Source: Periplaneta americana (Eukaryota; Arthropoda; Insecta; Blattodea; Blattidae). From it: DNA of 64,000 nt. Positions within the stretch are counted from its first letter, which is position 1, and every line of letters begins with the position of its first letter. The translations under genes were made by a program, and so were the position numbers. The notes under the pieces are model-generated. The model saw only the letters and a list, made by a program, of their open reading frames with translations. It ran no database searches and was not told the DNA's origin. The stretch is taken from positions 116,721,121 to 116,785,120 of the forward strand of contig NC_091125.1 of NCBI RefSeq assembly GCF_040183065.1, in the 5' to 3' direction. Positions 10,402-22,139 of the stretch are shown here, piece by piece.

Positions 10402-10638
10402 TAAGGTACGCAACTACATGCAAGAAGGCTCTTTACCGCAACAAACATCGTTCCGCCTACGAAACATGGCGACATGTCCCTCGATAGAAAAGCAGAGGAG
10501 ATTAAATAGTCTTAATATAGACCTTTCTTATGGATTCCAGTGCTAATACACCAAAACCTTCTGTCCTGTGCGTTTTTAGTTGTCAAGCCTCTCTTATTCA
10601 TAGTCCCCATCATTTCATCGTTTCACGTTCTCTTCAAC

Positions 10639-11240
10639 TCTACAGGGTGTATCGAAAAGGATGACGTAAACTTACAAAGTTGAAAGTACACAATAATATA
10701 AGCAATAAAGTCCCAATAAACATGGGTCCGCAAACCAGCCGTTTGCGAGAAAATTACGAATGTATGTTTACAAGCCGCCACTGACGTCATTTTATAACAT
10801 CGTATGGTTTACTCCTTAGGCACTAGAAGCGGTCCTGTGCTCTTTGTTTACAAAACTGAGCATTGCCGAGAGGTGGAGTTGTAATCAAACCATACACGCA
10901 GAATGTATAGGACGGATACACATCAAAGGTATCAGTCAAGTCACTAGTCTGTTGTGCTGTACTGCAGTTACAATGGAACCTAACAGTAACGAAAAGTGTG
11001 CGGATATGCTGATATACCCTTGTAAATGTACGACTTTCGGGGTGTCTTCGATCAGGATACCATACATGACATGCATATCCACATACTCTTCGTTACTTCC
11101 GCATATGAAATTTTAAGGTTAACTTACATTCCTGAGAGGAAAAATATTGAATTTCACCAATTTTTCACTACTCAAATGTCCCATGACCCCCTTTAATGTA
11201 TGAACTACAACATCAACCCGTTTCTCGAAAGGTGCTGGAA
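10639..11240 (+). mobile_element. remnant of a mariner-like DNA transposon (DUF4817 type)
   Basis: CTACAGGGTGTATCGAAAAG at the left looks like a transposon terminus, and a weak inverse match (ATATCCTGTAT) lies near 11245. In between, from 10971, the plus strand reads MEPNSNEKCADMLIY, similar to the start of the DUF4817 domain that precedes mariner-like transposases in arthropods (acidic, then 'DM..IYG'). The frame then decays. No catalytic D or E region is seen. The assignment relies on a short motif. Confidence 0.45.
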
Positions 11241-11272
11241 ATATCCTGTATCTACTTATACGAAGTTGTCAT

Positions 11273-11424
11273 TTACACAATAGTAATATGCGTTACAAGA
11301 GCGGTATGTTGAAGTTTTCATGTTCGAGGAAAAGTTTGAAAAAGCGAAACGTAGTTGAGCTTTTTTAATTTCCGAGAATTAAAAGAAAACATACCGCTCG
11401 TGTATTGTACATTATTTTGTGCGA
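11273..11424. mobile_element. short foldback element
   Basis: The arms 11273-11310 and 11388-11424 are imperfect inverse copies; the inner 13 bp around AGAGCGGTATGTT / AACATACCGCTCG are nearly exact. 152 bp in all, non-coding. Confidence 0.6.
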
Positions 11425-13684
11425 AGATCGTTTATTACATACCTAAAAGAGGAATTTCTAATTAGTTGCAATGAAATCTCCATCTTGGTTTCTGTTCAAT
11501 GACGGCAAATTTGCAAAACAAAAATATCTATCTTCAACATTGTTGCTTTAAAATGTTTTCTGTGTTTACTATACTCCAGCAGGCCGTGATATACGTTTGT
11601 CTTTTTTTTTTTCTCCCAGTCTATGATGAGTCTGGAATCTTGTTGATTTTTTCACGGCTTCCTTAATGTTATTTGCATCACGAATGCAGTAACTTTAGTG
11701 AAGTTGTAGACTTTACTTAATTTTTGCAAATATTTAAAAACAATAATTAACAGTGCAATTTAGGTGAAATTGCAGTGCTAAGTTTCCAATTTATAATTAT
11801 TACTATATTGAACGTCTCTAAAAATAATATGTTAAAAGCCTAAAGCAGTAAATTCAATATGTCACTTAAGCGGTAAGAAGAGGGAAATTGTCATGTGTGT
11901 TAGGTTGGGAATACTGAATGTGGAATTTTAGACTTTCCGCGGATTGGTTTTGTGCGGAAACCAAGCAAATACGCACGATCTCGCACAAAATATTTTTGTA
12001 AGCTTACGAGAGAAGTTTATTTGTTATTGTTTTTCATTTCTCCTAAAGTTCACAGGTCAGATCACATGGCGTGAGATCGAGAGAGTGATTTCTACTTCCG
12101 TCTAACTTCTCGTTTGTAAGCACAAAACAGAACCGTTCCGCTTTCTTGTCTGGAATATTTCCGTTACCTTTTTCGTTTCCAGTTCTGTATATTGTGGTTC
12201 TGCTGGAATTGGCGATAAGTTATCAGGAAATTTCTTGTGGAATATACTTTTTCTTATCTCCAAAACTCACAATCAGTTTCACTTACAGCATTAAACATTA
12301 ATAATTGATATTCTAACGCAGATCGTGCTCTTTGCACGATACGGATGAGAATAATAGTGGTGAGAAAAGGATAGAGCAATTAGAAGAAGAGTCGCCATTG
12401 GCTAGCTTATTGTGTTTTCTAGACTATTCGGCTCGTACAAACTGCAGCACTATATCTTTATATCTATGATATAGTGCAAATGCACAAGTACCTCGCATCA
12501 TGTAGATTTTTCTGAGCTCTGAAACTATTGTCTGAAGAAGTGATCGATTGGAGGGACAATTTGTGCCGGAGAATTGTTTTAATTTTTTCTAACGGAAATA
12601 TTTTTAAGTAATGTTATCCATACTGTGTTATCTAGCATTTCGTAAACGGAATCACAGGATAGCAGATACCCAGTCCCGGGAACAGAAGTTAAATTTATTT
12701 CATTGCCCACGCCGGAAATCAAATCTCGGACCGTTTCGTTGGAAAGCACGTCCGCAATCTACAGAGCCACAGTTGCGGACCTACATAAAATTAAAAACAT
12801 AAGGTACTGGATATTTCAAAGTCTTTGTATATATTAACTGTGTACAGAACGAGTAGTTCCATATTACTTTATCAGTTGTTCCATCAAAGTGTAATTTATC
12901 CCGTACCGGTACCACTACATTTGTCCCTTTTAATCCTTAAATAACAGCCGCATGTGGCAAGTTGCGTCTTCATCAATGAGGCACGTTTTGTGATTGTGTT
13001 ACTTTCTCGTCTAATCGTACTTTGAATAAGAAACCAACACGAAATCTCACTTCTCGAATTAGTGAAACCCTGTGTGTATTTAATTTAATTCACTAGCAAG
13101 ATCCTGGAAAGATTAATCGTAAATTTTAGTACATAAAGTCAAGGACTTAAAATAGTTGATACTATGAACATTTGAGCACATTTACCGTTTACAGCGGAAT
13201 TACGCATTTTCTTTCGAACAGACAAACCATATTACAGGTATGTATATCTCCCGTTTCCCCTACCAGTCGGCGAGTAACAGTTGGTTTCAGCAAGTTGCGT
13301 CTTCAGCAATGAGGAGCGCGTCCTGAGTGAGTGAAGCGAAGAGTTGATCTTGCCAGACAATGAGCGTTGTGCTACCAACCTACAGGAAATGAATTCCCTC
13401 CTCCGCCCCTCATTATGCTGATAGCTCTCTGCCTCAATGTCTCATTGAGCAGGGGTGCACAGTTCCGTGTGGATTAACACCAGTATAGCTTGTTGAATGG
13501 AATGTCTCAATTTGTGAGAGAAGGAAAAGAAGGAAAAAGCCTCTTGCCTGTCTTACGCCCTGGTCAGCCTTTTCCATTACTCTGTTGCGAGTCTGCAATC
13601 CAACTCATACAGGGGTATTCAAAATTAGTTAATATTAAAACAAAATCTGATAACTTCATAACAAAATATATACTACATACATAG
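11425..13684. other. no gene; direct repeat and tRNA-like fragment
   Basis: Mostly unique sequence. Two 25-bp direct copies of a GCAAGTTGCGTCTTCA(T/G)C-type string lie at 12957-12981 and 13290-13314, each followed by AATGAGG. 12695-12780 (CGCCGGAAATCAAATCTCGG...CAATCTACAGAGCCACAG) resembles a decayed antisense tRNA-like SINE head. The short ORFs are unconvincing. Confidence 0.5.
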
Positions 13685-13770
13685 GGAAGATTGGAGAGTA
13701 GGAAGCTTGCAGGGAAAGACCTGCCCTTGGGTAGAAAACTATGAATGAATAAATACATAAGCTACATACA
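13685..13770 (+). mobile_element. LINE-2 3' end, strongly truncated
   Basis: GGGAAAGACCTGCCCTTGGG followed by TATGAATGAATAAATACA matches the 3' terminus of the LINE-2 copies at 15.4 and 63.25 kb. Only about 85 bp of the element is present. Confidence 0.7.
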
Positions 13771-13846
13771 TGCATGCATGCATGCATACATACATACATA
13801 CATACATACATACATACATACATACATACATACATACATACATAAA
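13770..13846. repeat. (TACA)n / (TGCA) microsatellite
   Basis: Three to four CATG units then about fifteen TACA units between the LINE-2 tail and the SINE-A head. ORFs made of repeated MYVC on the minus strand are products of this tract. Confidence 0.95.
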
Positions 13847-14080
13847 GTCGCCCACGGTAGCGTAGTTGATATAGCGCTGGCCTTCTATGCTTGAGGTTGC
13901 GGGTTCGATTCCGGCCGAGGTCGATGGCATTTAACATTTAAGTGTGTTTAAATGCGACAGGCTCATGTCAGTAGATATACTGGCATGTAAAAGAACTCGT
14001 GCGAGACAAAATTCCGGCACACCGGCGACACTGATATAACCTCTGCAGTTGCGAGCGTCGTTAAATAAACCATAATTTTT
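13847..14080 (+). mobile_element. SINE-A copy, full length
   Basis: Head TAGCGTAGTTGATATAGCGC, B box GGTTCGATTCC, body with a small duplication (ATTTAACATTTAAGTGTG), then ACACCGGCGACA and the GCGTCGTTAAATAAACC tail. ACATACATAAA occurs before (13836-13846) and after (14081-14091), consistent with a target duplication, although it lies in a microsatellite. Confidence 0.9.
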
Positions 14081-14088
14081 ACATACAT

Positions 14089-14326
14089 AAATTTTTATCA
14101 GGTTATTTTACGGCGCTTTATCGACATCTTAGGTTATTTAGCGTCTGAAACAGATGAAGGTAATAATGCCGGTGAAATGAGTCCAGGGTCCAGCATTTGC
14201 TCATATTGAGTTGAGGGAAAACCCCGGGAAAAACCTCAACCAGGTAATTTGCCCCGACCGAGAATCTAACCCGGGCCACCTGGTTTCGCGGCCAGACGCA
14301 CTAACTGTTACTCCACAGGTGTGGAC
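14089..14326 (-). mobile_element. SINE-B copy inserted next to SINE-A
   Basis: Antisense SINE-B. On the minus strand: head GTGGAGTAACAGTTAGTGCG, anticodon-arm-like GCCGCGAAACCAGGTGGCCC, a damaged B box (GGTTAGATTCTC), body GCAAATGCTGG, and the 3' module GACGCTAAATAACC ... GCGCCGTAAAATAACC. TACATACAT flanks it at 14080-14088 and 14327-14335. Confidence 0.9.
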
Positions 14327-14404
14327 TACATACATGCTAGAAGTCCGCACTCGGAAGATTGTAATTTTGTGTTTTGTCTCGTGATTTTCTTCATAAACTG
14401 CATT

Positions 14405-15416
14405 TATCATATTGACGTAGATTAGAAAGAGAGGAGGCTGTTCAATAACCTTTATATGAAACAATGAGGCAAAGTCAGGATAGGAAAAGAAATATCAGAA
14501 GAAAGCGAAATAGGAAGAGGAGCACGTCGAGGATGCCCTGTATCACCTACACTATTCAACATCTACTTGGAGGATTTAGTAAACAACTGTTTTCAGAACA
14601 TGGGAGGAGTGATCGTAGGAGGAAGAAGAATAAAGTGCATAAGATTTGCTGCTGATACGGCGTTGTTAGCAGAAGAGAAGATGATAGTAATGGATATGCT
14701 ACTGGAACTAAATGACAGCTGTGAGCTGTATGAAATAAATATAAATGCCAATAAGACAAAGATCATGGTCATAGAAAAAAAAAGTAAAGAAGATAAACTT
14801 TCAAATTTCTAAATGAGGCAGTAGAGTAAGTGTACAGCTTCAAATACTTGGTATGTAGTATAAGCAGTAACATTAGCTGCTGCCAGGAAGTTAAAAGGAG
14901 TATAGCAATGGCAAAGGAAGCTTTTAATAGAAAAAAGAGATCTTCTGCGGACCTCTGGAGAAATAATTAAGTAAGAGACTAGTAAAAAGCTTTGTGTGGA
15001 GTGTGGCATTGTACGGAGCAGAAACATGGATATTATGAAGAAATGAAGCGTAGCGAATAGAAGCATTTTAAATGTGAATATGGAGAAGGATGGAGTGTGT
15101 GAAATGGACAGACAGAATAAGAAACGAAGTTGTGTTGGAAAGAGTGGGTGAAGAAAGAATGATGCTGAAACTGATCGGGAAGAGGGAAAGGAATTGTCTG
15201 GGTCACTGGTTGAATGAAACTGCCTTCTGAAGGATGCACTGAAAGGAACGGTGAACGGGAAAAGAGTTCGAGGCAGAAGAAAAAGTGAGATAGACGACAT
15301 TAAGATACATGGATCATATGCGGAGACTAAGAAGAAGTCAGAAAATAGGAAAGAGTGGAGAATGCTGGGTTTGCAGTGAAAGATCTGTTTTTGAGCAGAA
15401 CACTATGAATGAATGG
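14405..15416 (+). mobile_element. LINE-2 copy: reverse transcriptase palm to 3' end
   Basis: Plus-strand LINE fragment. Order: RRGCPVSPTLFNIY (palm B-type motif, near 14525-14570), then the catalytic region, which reads F-A-A-D-T instead of FADD (first aspartate lost, codon 14651-14653), then LLAEEK, MLLELNDS and NINANKTKIMVI, YLVCSISSNISCCQEVKRS-like sequence, and a tail with GATCTG...AACACTATGAATGAATGG. Frameshifts near 14570 and 14810 split it. It cannot encode an active enzyme. The endonuclease part is absent, as in the other copies. Confidence 0.85.
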
Positions 15417-16294
15417 TTTATTTTTTGTGGAACTTATCTCGACATTGGTCTTGCACAACAAGAGACAAGACGAGAAGATACTGCAGCAAGGACATAAAAT
15501 CACCCAAGTCGTCGATGCGGGACAACCCTGTAATCTCACACTTATCAAGACGCTGCGCGGCTATTAGGATTGCCATGGAGACGGTACAAATCTGACAAAT
15601 AATTCACCGCCTTCTGATATATCTGCTCGTATCTCTGCCTGCCAGAAAATCTACAAATGCCGTTTCCTATTAATACCACTTGACGTGTAAGATGCGAGGG
15701 AAGTCTGAAGGCAAATTCGTAACTTGTAACGGGAAAATAACAGGAGGTTGGAAACAAGAGAATGTATATTATTGTTAACAGAACTTCTGTTTAAAATGTT
15801 CAGTACTATTTACCACAGTGTGAGGTAGAGATGTCATATTAATGATTATGGAAGTTCATAGATTCAACATAAAAATAAAAAAAATTGTTGACATGAGATT
15901 TCCGGTCGTCTGTAAAGAATAAATGAATGAACGAGGATGAAGGGAGGAAAATTAAACTAAAGTGTACGCAAGCGCGTGTCCTTGCAAGGGTATTTCGATA
16001 AGAAACTATGTGAGCTCCGACGCTGTATGCCACTTGTCTCACTCCGTGTGTCGCCATTCCATTAGAGGAACCTGGAACAAGTTTGGTGGGGGGAAGGCCA
16101 AAAGATACCCATCTCTTAATTGTAAAGCTTATTTAGCGTAGAAATTCAACGTGGTCTAGAAATGACTGCAGACTATTCCCGGAACCTTCTATAAGGGATA
16201 GGATTCTTTTACATGTCGGAAATATACGACACGAAACTCACAGCTTTACTTTCCTTCCGAAGGAAGACATGATACTGATTTTATTGCCAATAAA
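15417..16294. other. no gene seen
   Basis: Unique sequence; short ORFs of 60-73 codons on both strands show no domain or splice context. Confidence 0.6.
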
Positions 16295-16304
16295 ATCCAA
16301 CGAG
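16295..16304. repeat. target duplication of SINE-B, left
   Basis: ATCCAACGAG, exact second copy at 16552-16561. Confidence 0.9.
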
Positions 16305-16551
16305 TCCACGCCTGTGGAGTAACGGCTAGCGCGTCTGGCCGCGAAACCAGGTGGCCCGGGTTCGATTCCCGGTCAGGGCAAGTTACCTGGTTGAGGTTTT
16401 TCCGGGGTTTTCCCTCAACCCAATATGAACAAATGCTGGGTAATTTTCGGTGTTGGACCCCGGACTCATTTCACTGGCATTATCACCTTCATCTCATTCA
16501 GACGCTAAATAACCTAAGCTGTTGATAAAATAACCTACTAAAAAAAAAGAG
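16305..16551 (+). mobile_element. SINE-B copy, full length with perfect TSD
   Basis: Best-preserved SINE-B. tRNA-like head (CCTGTGGAGTAACGGCTAGC, GCCGCGAAACCAGGTGGCCC, B box GGTTCGATTCCC), then TTACCTGGTTGAGG, TTTTCCGGGGTTTTCCCTC, AACAAATGCTGGG, TCATTTCACTGGCATTATC, GACGCTAAATAACC, a shortened second half of the 3' module, and an A-rich end. Perfect 10-bp target duplication. Confidence 0.95.
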
Positions 16552-16561
16552 ATCCAACGAG

Positions 16562-17969
16562 CGGTGGAGCACCCAGCCACTCATACAAAATCCCGAATGT
16601 ACTGCGATTGGGAATTCCGTCAGCAATCAACAGTCCAGTTCGATAGATTGCTGATGTATTGGTCGCGTGTTGTGCTCATTTTTACATTATTTGTAAATGA
16701 GTGTCAGTGTTTGGCAAATAAAGAAAGTGAAATGGCTTTCACTGTAGCACAGAACATTTTTATTTTGAAACACTTAGTGAGAAAGAAATATTTCAAGAAA
16801 TTGAAGCCACGTTTTAGACGAGAGTATCAGAAAATATGAGTTCCTTTACAATGGTACGCTTATAAACATCTTCGCAAGTGAAGGTGTACAGAATCTGTGT
16901 GTAATAAAAATACTGTTGTAAACAAAAAACTTGCGGACGAAAGGGTTAATGACATTCGAGTGCAGTCAATTATCCGCAGCTGTGAGAAATGTTTGCAAGT
17001 CGAGGGTGGTCACTTTAAGCAATACATTTAAATTTGATGTTCATTGGTTTAATTTATTACTCATTATTTCATTTATTTAGTAATTTAATAGAATATTTTA
17101 TATGTTGTATGGGACGAGCAGTGACAAAACCAGTCGGCTAATGGCAGACTTTACCTTTCGTTGGAGCTCCCTGCATATCACTCATATAGATCTATTTCTA
17201 GTTGCAAAAAAATAACAAAATCTCGAAACTGTATGACGATGTATTTTTATGTCATTCAGAAGTCGGTACCTTTCTTTAAATGTGTCTTAAATACAATAAT
17301 ATACTTTATCTATTTACATTGTATAGTAAAATCGTTTAATTAATACTCCAGCGGCAAATTTTGTATTCGTTATATCTTTTTGTAGGCATCAGTAGCCTAC
17401 TTGTATTGTCAAGCGGTGTTGTCACATTTTCGTTGTAAAGATCATCTTAGTTAAAATTTTATTTTTGTACTGATATCAATACATTGATTTCTATAACTAC
17501 CATCCACAGTGAATAAATGTTAAACTATAAGATGACTTTTAATTAAAATTGAAATTAAAATTACTAATCTTTTTTGTCATAAGTCAACTCAAGATACAAC
17601 ATTGTTGTTATATATCCCACGTGGAAATGATATCGGGACTCAATAATTGAAAATTCCAACGCATGATTGGTAGGCATAGATATGTTACAGCTCCTTGTGA
17701 TTGGAGCGGCATCTGAGAATTCCTAATTAATAAACAATCTCTTATCTTGCCTGTTACAAGGAATGCATCGTCTTTGACAACCACCAGGGTATTAATTGAA
17801 CGCTGAGACTATAAATGCTGTATCAATATTTGTACCTGTGTAGCTGGAGATGAGTTATTGTCATTTTAATATTATATAATTATTGTATTGTGAAATAGAC
17901 GAGAAATAAGATATTCCGTCTGTCGAATGCTAAAGTTACGCTTTTAAATTTTATTTTTCGGTTGAAAAA
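16562..17969. other. no gene seen
   Basis: Unique AT-rich sequence. A 91-codon plus frame (16564-16839, ...FILKHLVRKKYFKKLKPRF) overlaps the edge of the SINE target site and matches nothing I know. Confidence 0.55.
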
Positions 17970-18240
17970 GGTGGTTCAGAAACTATTTGTCTCATTAATC
18001 TTGTCTACGGTGAAAATTCGCTGAAAAGACCTGCGATTTTTCAAACTGTGAAGACCATACCGAATGCGTAACGAATGTGAAGAATGAACCTCGTACTGGT
18101 AGGGCTGCTTAATCAGTTGCAGATGGAAATGAGGAGAGAGCACGAGAGTGTTGAGTGATGGCAAAAAATTGTCGCTACGGAAATTCTCTGTATTCTTAGA
18201 AGTCCATCATATTTTAAGCAAATGTCTTAAATGGTGCGTG
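17970..18240 (+). pseudogene. mariner-like transposase N-terminal remnant
   Basis: In broken plus frames the sequence gives YGENSLKRPAIF, then NEPRTGRAA, ADGNEE and LSDGKKLSLRKFSVFLE followed by HHILSKCLKW. This is the order of the helix-turn-helix DNA-binding part of mariner (SETMAR-like) transposases: YG..SL....F.W, then D..R.GRP, then ....R.....E.....VS.....ILH..L. At least three frame changes separate the pieces. No catalytic region or terminal repeat is seen nearby. Confidence 0.5.
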
Positions 18241-18477
18241 TTTCAGCAAGACTAGTGCTACATGATTTCACATAAGATCAGAGAATAAAATGATTTAAGT
18301 TGAGTCGAACTTCTGTGGTTCCAAAGCAAAAGGTGTTAGGCCTAAGTTATGTCAATTTTTGGCGAAAATGAAATTTTGCGATATGTTGTGCATCCTGATG
18401 GTATCTTTATTGTGATAAAATATGGCATGAATGTCTCAATTATTATCGTTCACCTTTACTCAGGAATATATACGCAC

Positions 18478-19357
18478 GACCAATAGTCAACGTGTACATA
18501 ATGTCTGCGTCCGATTCATTTTCAATATCCGCCGACATGATCATATATCGGAATATTTTCTACGACTCTCCTGGCTCCGCTTGCAAGATCGACGTTTAGT
18601 ACATTCTCTTTGCCTGCTATATCGAATTATACATGATTCTACACCCAACTACCTTGCCTCTCGGTTTACTTTCCTAGCTTCATATCATAATCGTAATACA
18701 CGTTCACAGCACAATCTGTTGCTATCAATACCACGTCATCAGACATCTCAGTACTCAAGTTCTTTCTCAATAGCCACGGCCCGCTCATGGAATTCGCTGC
18801 CGCTGGAAATCAGGGGTAGTCATAGTCCTCAGTTGTTTAAATTAGGTTGTTTAGAAATATTTTAAATACACAGAATTAGTTTTTTTAGTTATAATTTAGG
18901 TATAATTAGGTATAATTTTTAGGTATAATTTTTATTTATTATTATTACTATTATTATTATTTTACACAGTCATTACTTTATTTTTCCATTAACACTAATA
19001 TCTAGGTAATTGTCATTGTCTCAATGTAACACGTGCTGTGCTGATCATACTAATTCTACTATTCCTTTAGTTGTGAGATTATATTCATATGTATTAATTC
19101 TTTTTTTTTAAGTTAATACTTGTTTGTGATTATGTATTCAGTCTCTTTTTTTTATTATATATAGTTTTTATTATTGTTACTTTAAAGTTAATACTGATTA
19201 TGTATATGTATTCAATCTCTCTTTTTTGCTTAATTATGTTTATTATTTTTTTAAGTTAATATTTGTATACCGGTATGTATTTTTCTGTATGTGATTTGAT
19301 CCTGGTTGAGTGGAAGAGAAGGCCTGATGGCCTTAACTCTGCCAGGGAAAATAAAAC

Positions 19358-19395
<38 letters not shown>
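18478..19395 (+). mobile_element. LINE-4 copy: C-terminus and 3' end
   Basis: An open stretch (to 18865) reads SQRVHNVCVRFIFNIRRHDH, LSWLRLQDRRLVHSLCLLYR, then HNRNTRSQ and ATARSWNSLPLEIR. These are the C-terminal signature of Jockey/CR1-type non-LTR polymerases (R.QNACVRFI...D H.......L.WL....RR.......LYRI). About 450 bp of AT-rich 3' UTR follows, then GAGTGGAAGAGAAGGCCTGA, CTTAACTCTGCCAGGG and an (ATT)n tail at about 19358-19395. The copy is 5'-truncated; the visible C-terminal frame is intact for ~130 codons, so it is fairly young. Confidence 0.85.
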
Positions 19396-19397
<2 letters not shown>

Positions 19398-20372
19398 TTA
19401 CCCTTTACCCCTTTTTAATAGTCGGCTGATCAGCCTTCTCCCTAAATGGGTTGTCGCGCCACGGATTTCTTTTATTTAGCTATAGCCTATTTTGGAAACT
19501 TTATCTTATTATATCTAGAAATTTGATCGAAAGTTTTTTGTGTTAATAAAATATTCGGAGCTTTGCAGTCAATGAGTCTTGTAACTCTTTCAATAAAAAC
19601 CAAAATTCGATCTCCACCATATGTTCGAGAAGAAACTGTTGAGGGCAGGTTTTTTTTCCAGTTCATTGCTTTCTCGTGCAGTTTTCGTTCCATCATTGCT
19701 CTCTTATCACTATATCCTAGAGTCATCGACTATAAATAGCGTTGTTATTAAAGACTTATCTTCCACACCAATTAAAGTAGACGATGCGTTGCTGTGGGAA
19801 CTAAACAAGAGAAGGCAGGTTATTCGGCAGTTTTTGCAGCGTTCCGTAGAATGGATCGGGATGCGTTGAAAAGCCGGCTATCGGTGCGTGCAATCGCTGT
19901 AGGGTGCGTTCACATTATCTGGAAGCTCCTCAGACGGTGCTCTCATTTTTATCGAGATTAATTCTCTTCCTTTCCGGTAGCGGCTCTGCCTTACCAATTG
20001 GCCGGTCATTGGTTCTCCCTCCAAATCGCGATGACGTACAGCCCAGCGCGCGGTGCAAGAGTGCCACAACGGTATGTACACACACACAGTTAAATCTCAG
20101 TTTGAACCATACTGGGCAGCCATGAGAGGTGTGAACGTTTTATTAATTTGTATTCACCATCATCCTCACCCATTCCCTACACTACACTTACACGAACACA
20201 TAACATACACTCACCCTAGTACACGTCATAACTCTTCACAGATACACATCATGCATGCCCGCCGAAGTGGTGTGCAATTTGAAAATGGGTCACAGTCCTG
20301 CCATCTATCCGCAGAATGTGGAACCCGAATCACGTTAAGTGAAGTGGGTAGGCATTAGACACACACACACTC
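19396..20372. other. no gene; possible TIR remnant and CpG-rich stretch
   Basis: 19900-20140 is CpG-rich. GTGCGTTCACA near 19908 and GTGTGAACG near 20130 are a short inverted pair. A (CA)n run lies at 20358-20370. ORFs here have no recognisable domain. Confidence 0.4.
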
Positions 20373-20696
20373 TTCTGTCCAAGGGCAAACTGAGAATTCT
20401 CCAGTCTTTCCTATTTTCCGCCTTCTTCTCAATCTCCGCATATGCTCCATGTAGCTTAATGCTATCATCTGATATCTTCTTCTGCCCGAACTTTTCTTCC
20501 GTTCACCATTCCTTCCAGTGCATCCTTCAGTAGACAGTTTTTTTCTTCCCCAGTGGCCCAGCCAATTTATTTTTCTTTTCCTGATAGTTTCAGCATTATT
20601 CGCTCTTCACGCACTCTTTCCAACACAGCTTCATTTCTTATTGTCTCCATTTCACACGCTTCATTCTTCTCCATAGCCACATTTCAAATGTTTCTG
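20373..20696 (-). mobile_element. LINE-2 3' part, 5'-truncated
   Basis: Antisense match to the last ~320 bp of LINE-2 (TGTCCAAGGGCAAACTGAG, CACCATTCCTTCCAGTGCAT, CATTTCACACGCTTCATTC). Small deletions break all frames. Confidence 0.8.
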
Positions 20697-21657
20697 GATC
20701 GGACTAACGCAACATCAATGTATGTATAATTATAGTAAGTGATGTTCAGAAAATCATAAATCAAGTACTGGGCACTTAACTATTAAATAATTAAATAAGA
20801 GTTGAAACTCTTGGAATGACTCGCTAGAAGATAAAAGTTTGTTTCGTGTAAATTATAGTTTCCTCTGGTATGTTATGATGTTTATACAACATTTCACAAA
20901 TCCAAGAAATTCCGTTGTCCATGTTTTTGCGAATTACAAGAAATAGTGCTTCCTAAGGAAATTGATAATTTCTCTAGGGACTAGTTCGTGTCTTGTAAGT
21001 TAGAATGATATTGTTCCGGCTTCACAATGGTTCCGCAGTCGCACGTTTCGAAGTTGAACCAGGTGCTGTCCAAGCAAGGCAATAGTAAGTAGTGATAAGG
21101 GGAAGAAGAGAAGAGGAGCGAAAGGGGTGGAAAAGGCCTGAGGAAAGGAGCGAAGAGAGAAGTTGGAGTTTCCCAAGTAGTCATAGTTGCCTTGGTAGCA
21201 GAGCTCTGCTTACGACATCAGATTCTAGTTTGACTCTCGGTGATGATAAAAATGTATTTAATTTATAGTATAGGTGGAGTGTTTTTCCGTCACAGCTCCG
21301 AACTGTAACAGCTCAGGAAAAATCGTTGTGATAGATAATAGCGATTTTGTCATAGAGCAGAGGTGGCGAAAATGTAATCGTGCGCCGAGCCACTGTGTAA
21401 CCTGCAACGTGCATAGCACCTATGGAGGGAGGCGGACACCCGAAGGGGAAGTGAAGCAACTGTCTGACTTATTAACGGATTTTCATTTTCCGTACGTCAA
21501 GCACTTAAATATAATTTTATACAGGACAAGGCTACAAACTAATGTTTAATACGTGTAACGAAGAAAGAAATGAACAATAAATGAACAATATCACAACCTA
21601 AAATTAACTGTCTTCAGAATGTCTCTTCGACAAAGTTTCAAAATAAGTTCAACATTG
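20697..21657. other. no gene seen
   Basis: Unique sequence. The 91-codon plus frame at 21274-21549 has several Cys residues in its middle (CNRAPSHCVTC) but no spacing that fits a known zinc-finger class. Confidence 0.45.
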
Positions 21658-21904
21658 AGGAGCGTTTTTGCAAAAGTCGATAGATGCAGAAATGTTCGAT
21701 AGTGAGTTACATAGGGATATCGTATGTTTTCTACCTCCGGAAGCGATCTATGAAATCAGATTTACCAAAACTTGTTTCATACCGTATGTAGAGACTACCA
21801 AACCTTCCAGGTTTTTTCAAAACTCGATAGATCCTGTCACTTAGTGTAATTTCTGTAAAATCTTGATTTCTGCATCTATGGACTTTAAAAAAAAAAACGC
21901 TCCT
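21658..21904. mobile_element. MITE with ~38-bp TIRs
   Basis: The left end AGGAGCGTTTTTGCAAAAGT and the following GATAGATGCAGAAAT are inverted at the right (ATTTCTGCATCTATGG ... AACGCTCCT), with one small indel in the A/T run. An inner CGATAG/CTATCG pair adds to the fold. 247 bp, non-coding, superfamily unknown. Confidence 0.75.
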
Positions 21905-22139
21905 TATTTGTCAAGTCCTTACATCTAGCTTTCATTTGACATCACATAGTAAATCAGTGAGTTCAAATTGAAGCGCTAACCGCATTATTCGTACATCTGC
22001 TGAAAAAGGGTCGACGTACAGAGATGATGATGATGATGATGATGATAACAACAATAACACTTAACATTTTAATGTTTCATCAGTAACATGTAGTATAATG
22101 CCGTTTTATGTTATACAACCGTTTTTCTCTTAATCTGAA
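21905..22139. other. no gene; (GAT)n microsatellite
   Basis: (GAT)n at about 22024-22047 and AT-rich DNA. Confidence 0.8.

Noticed and set aside
13656..13937. minus ORFs of repeated MYVC units
   Set aside because: Translation of the (TACA)n microsatellite joined to a SINE-A head.
14809..15300. 163-codon minus ORF over LINE-2
   Set aside because: Antisense shadow of the plus-strand LINE-2 copy; serine/phenylalanine-rich as expected for antisense of a Lys/Glu-rich frame.
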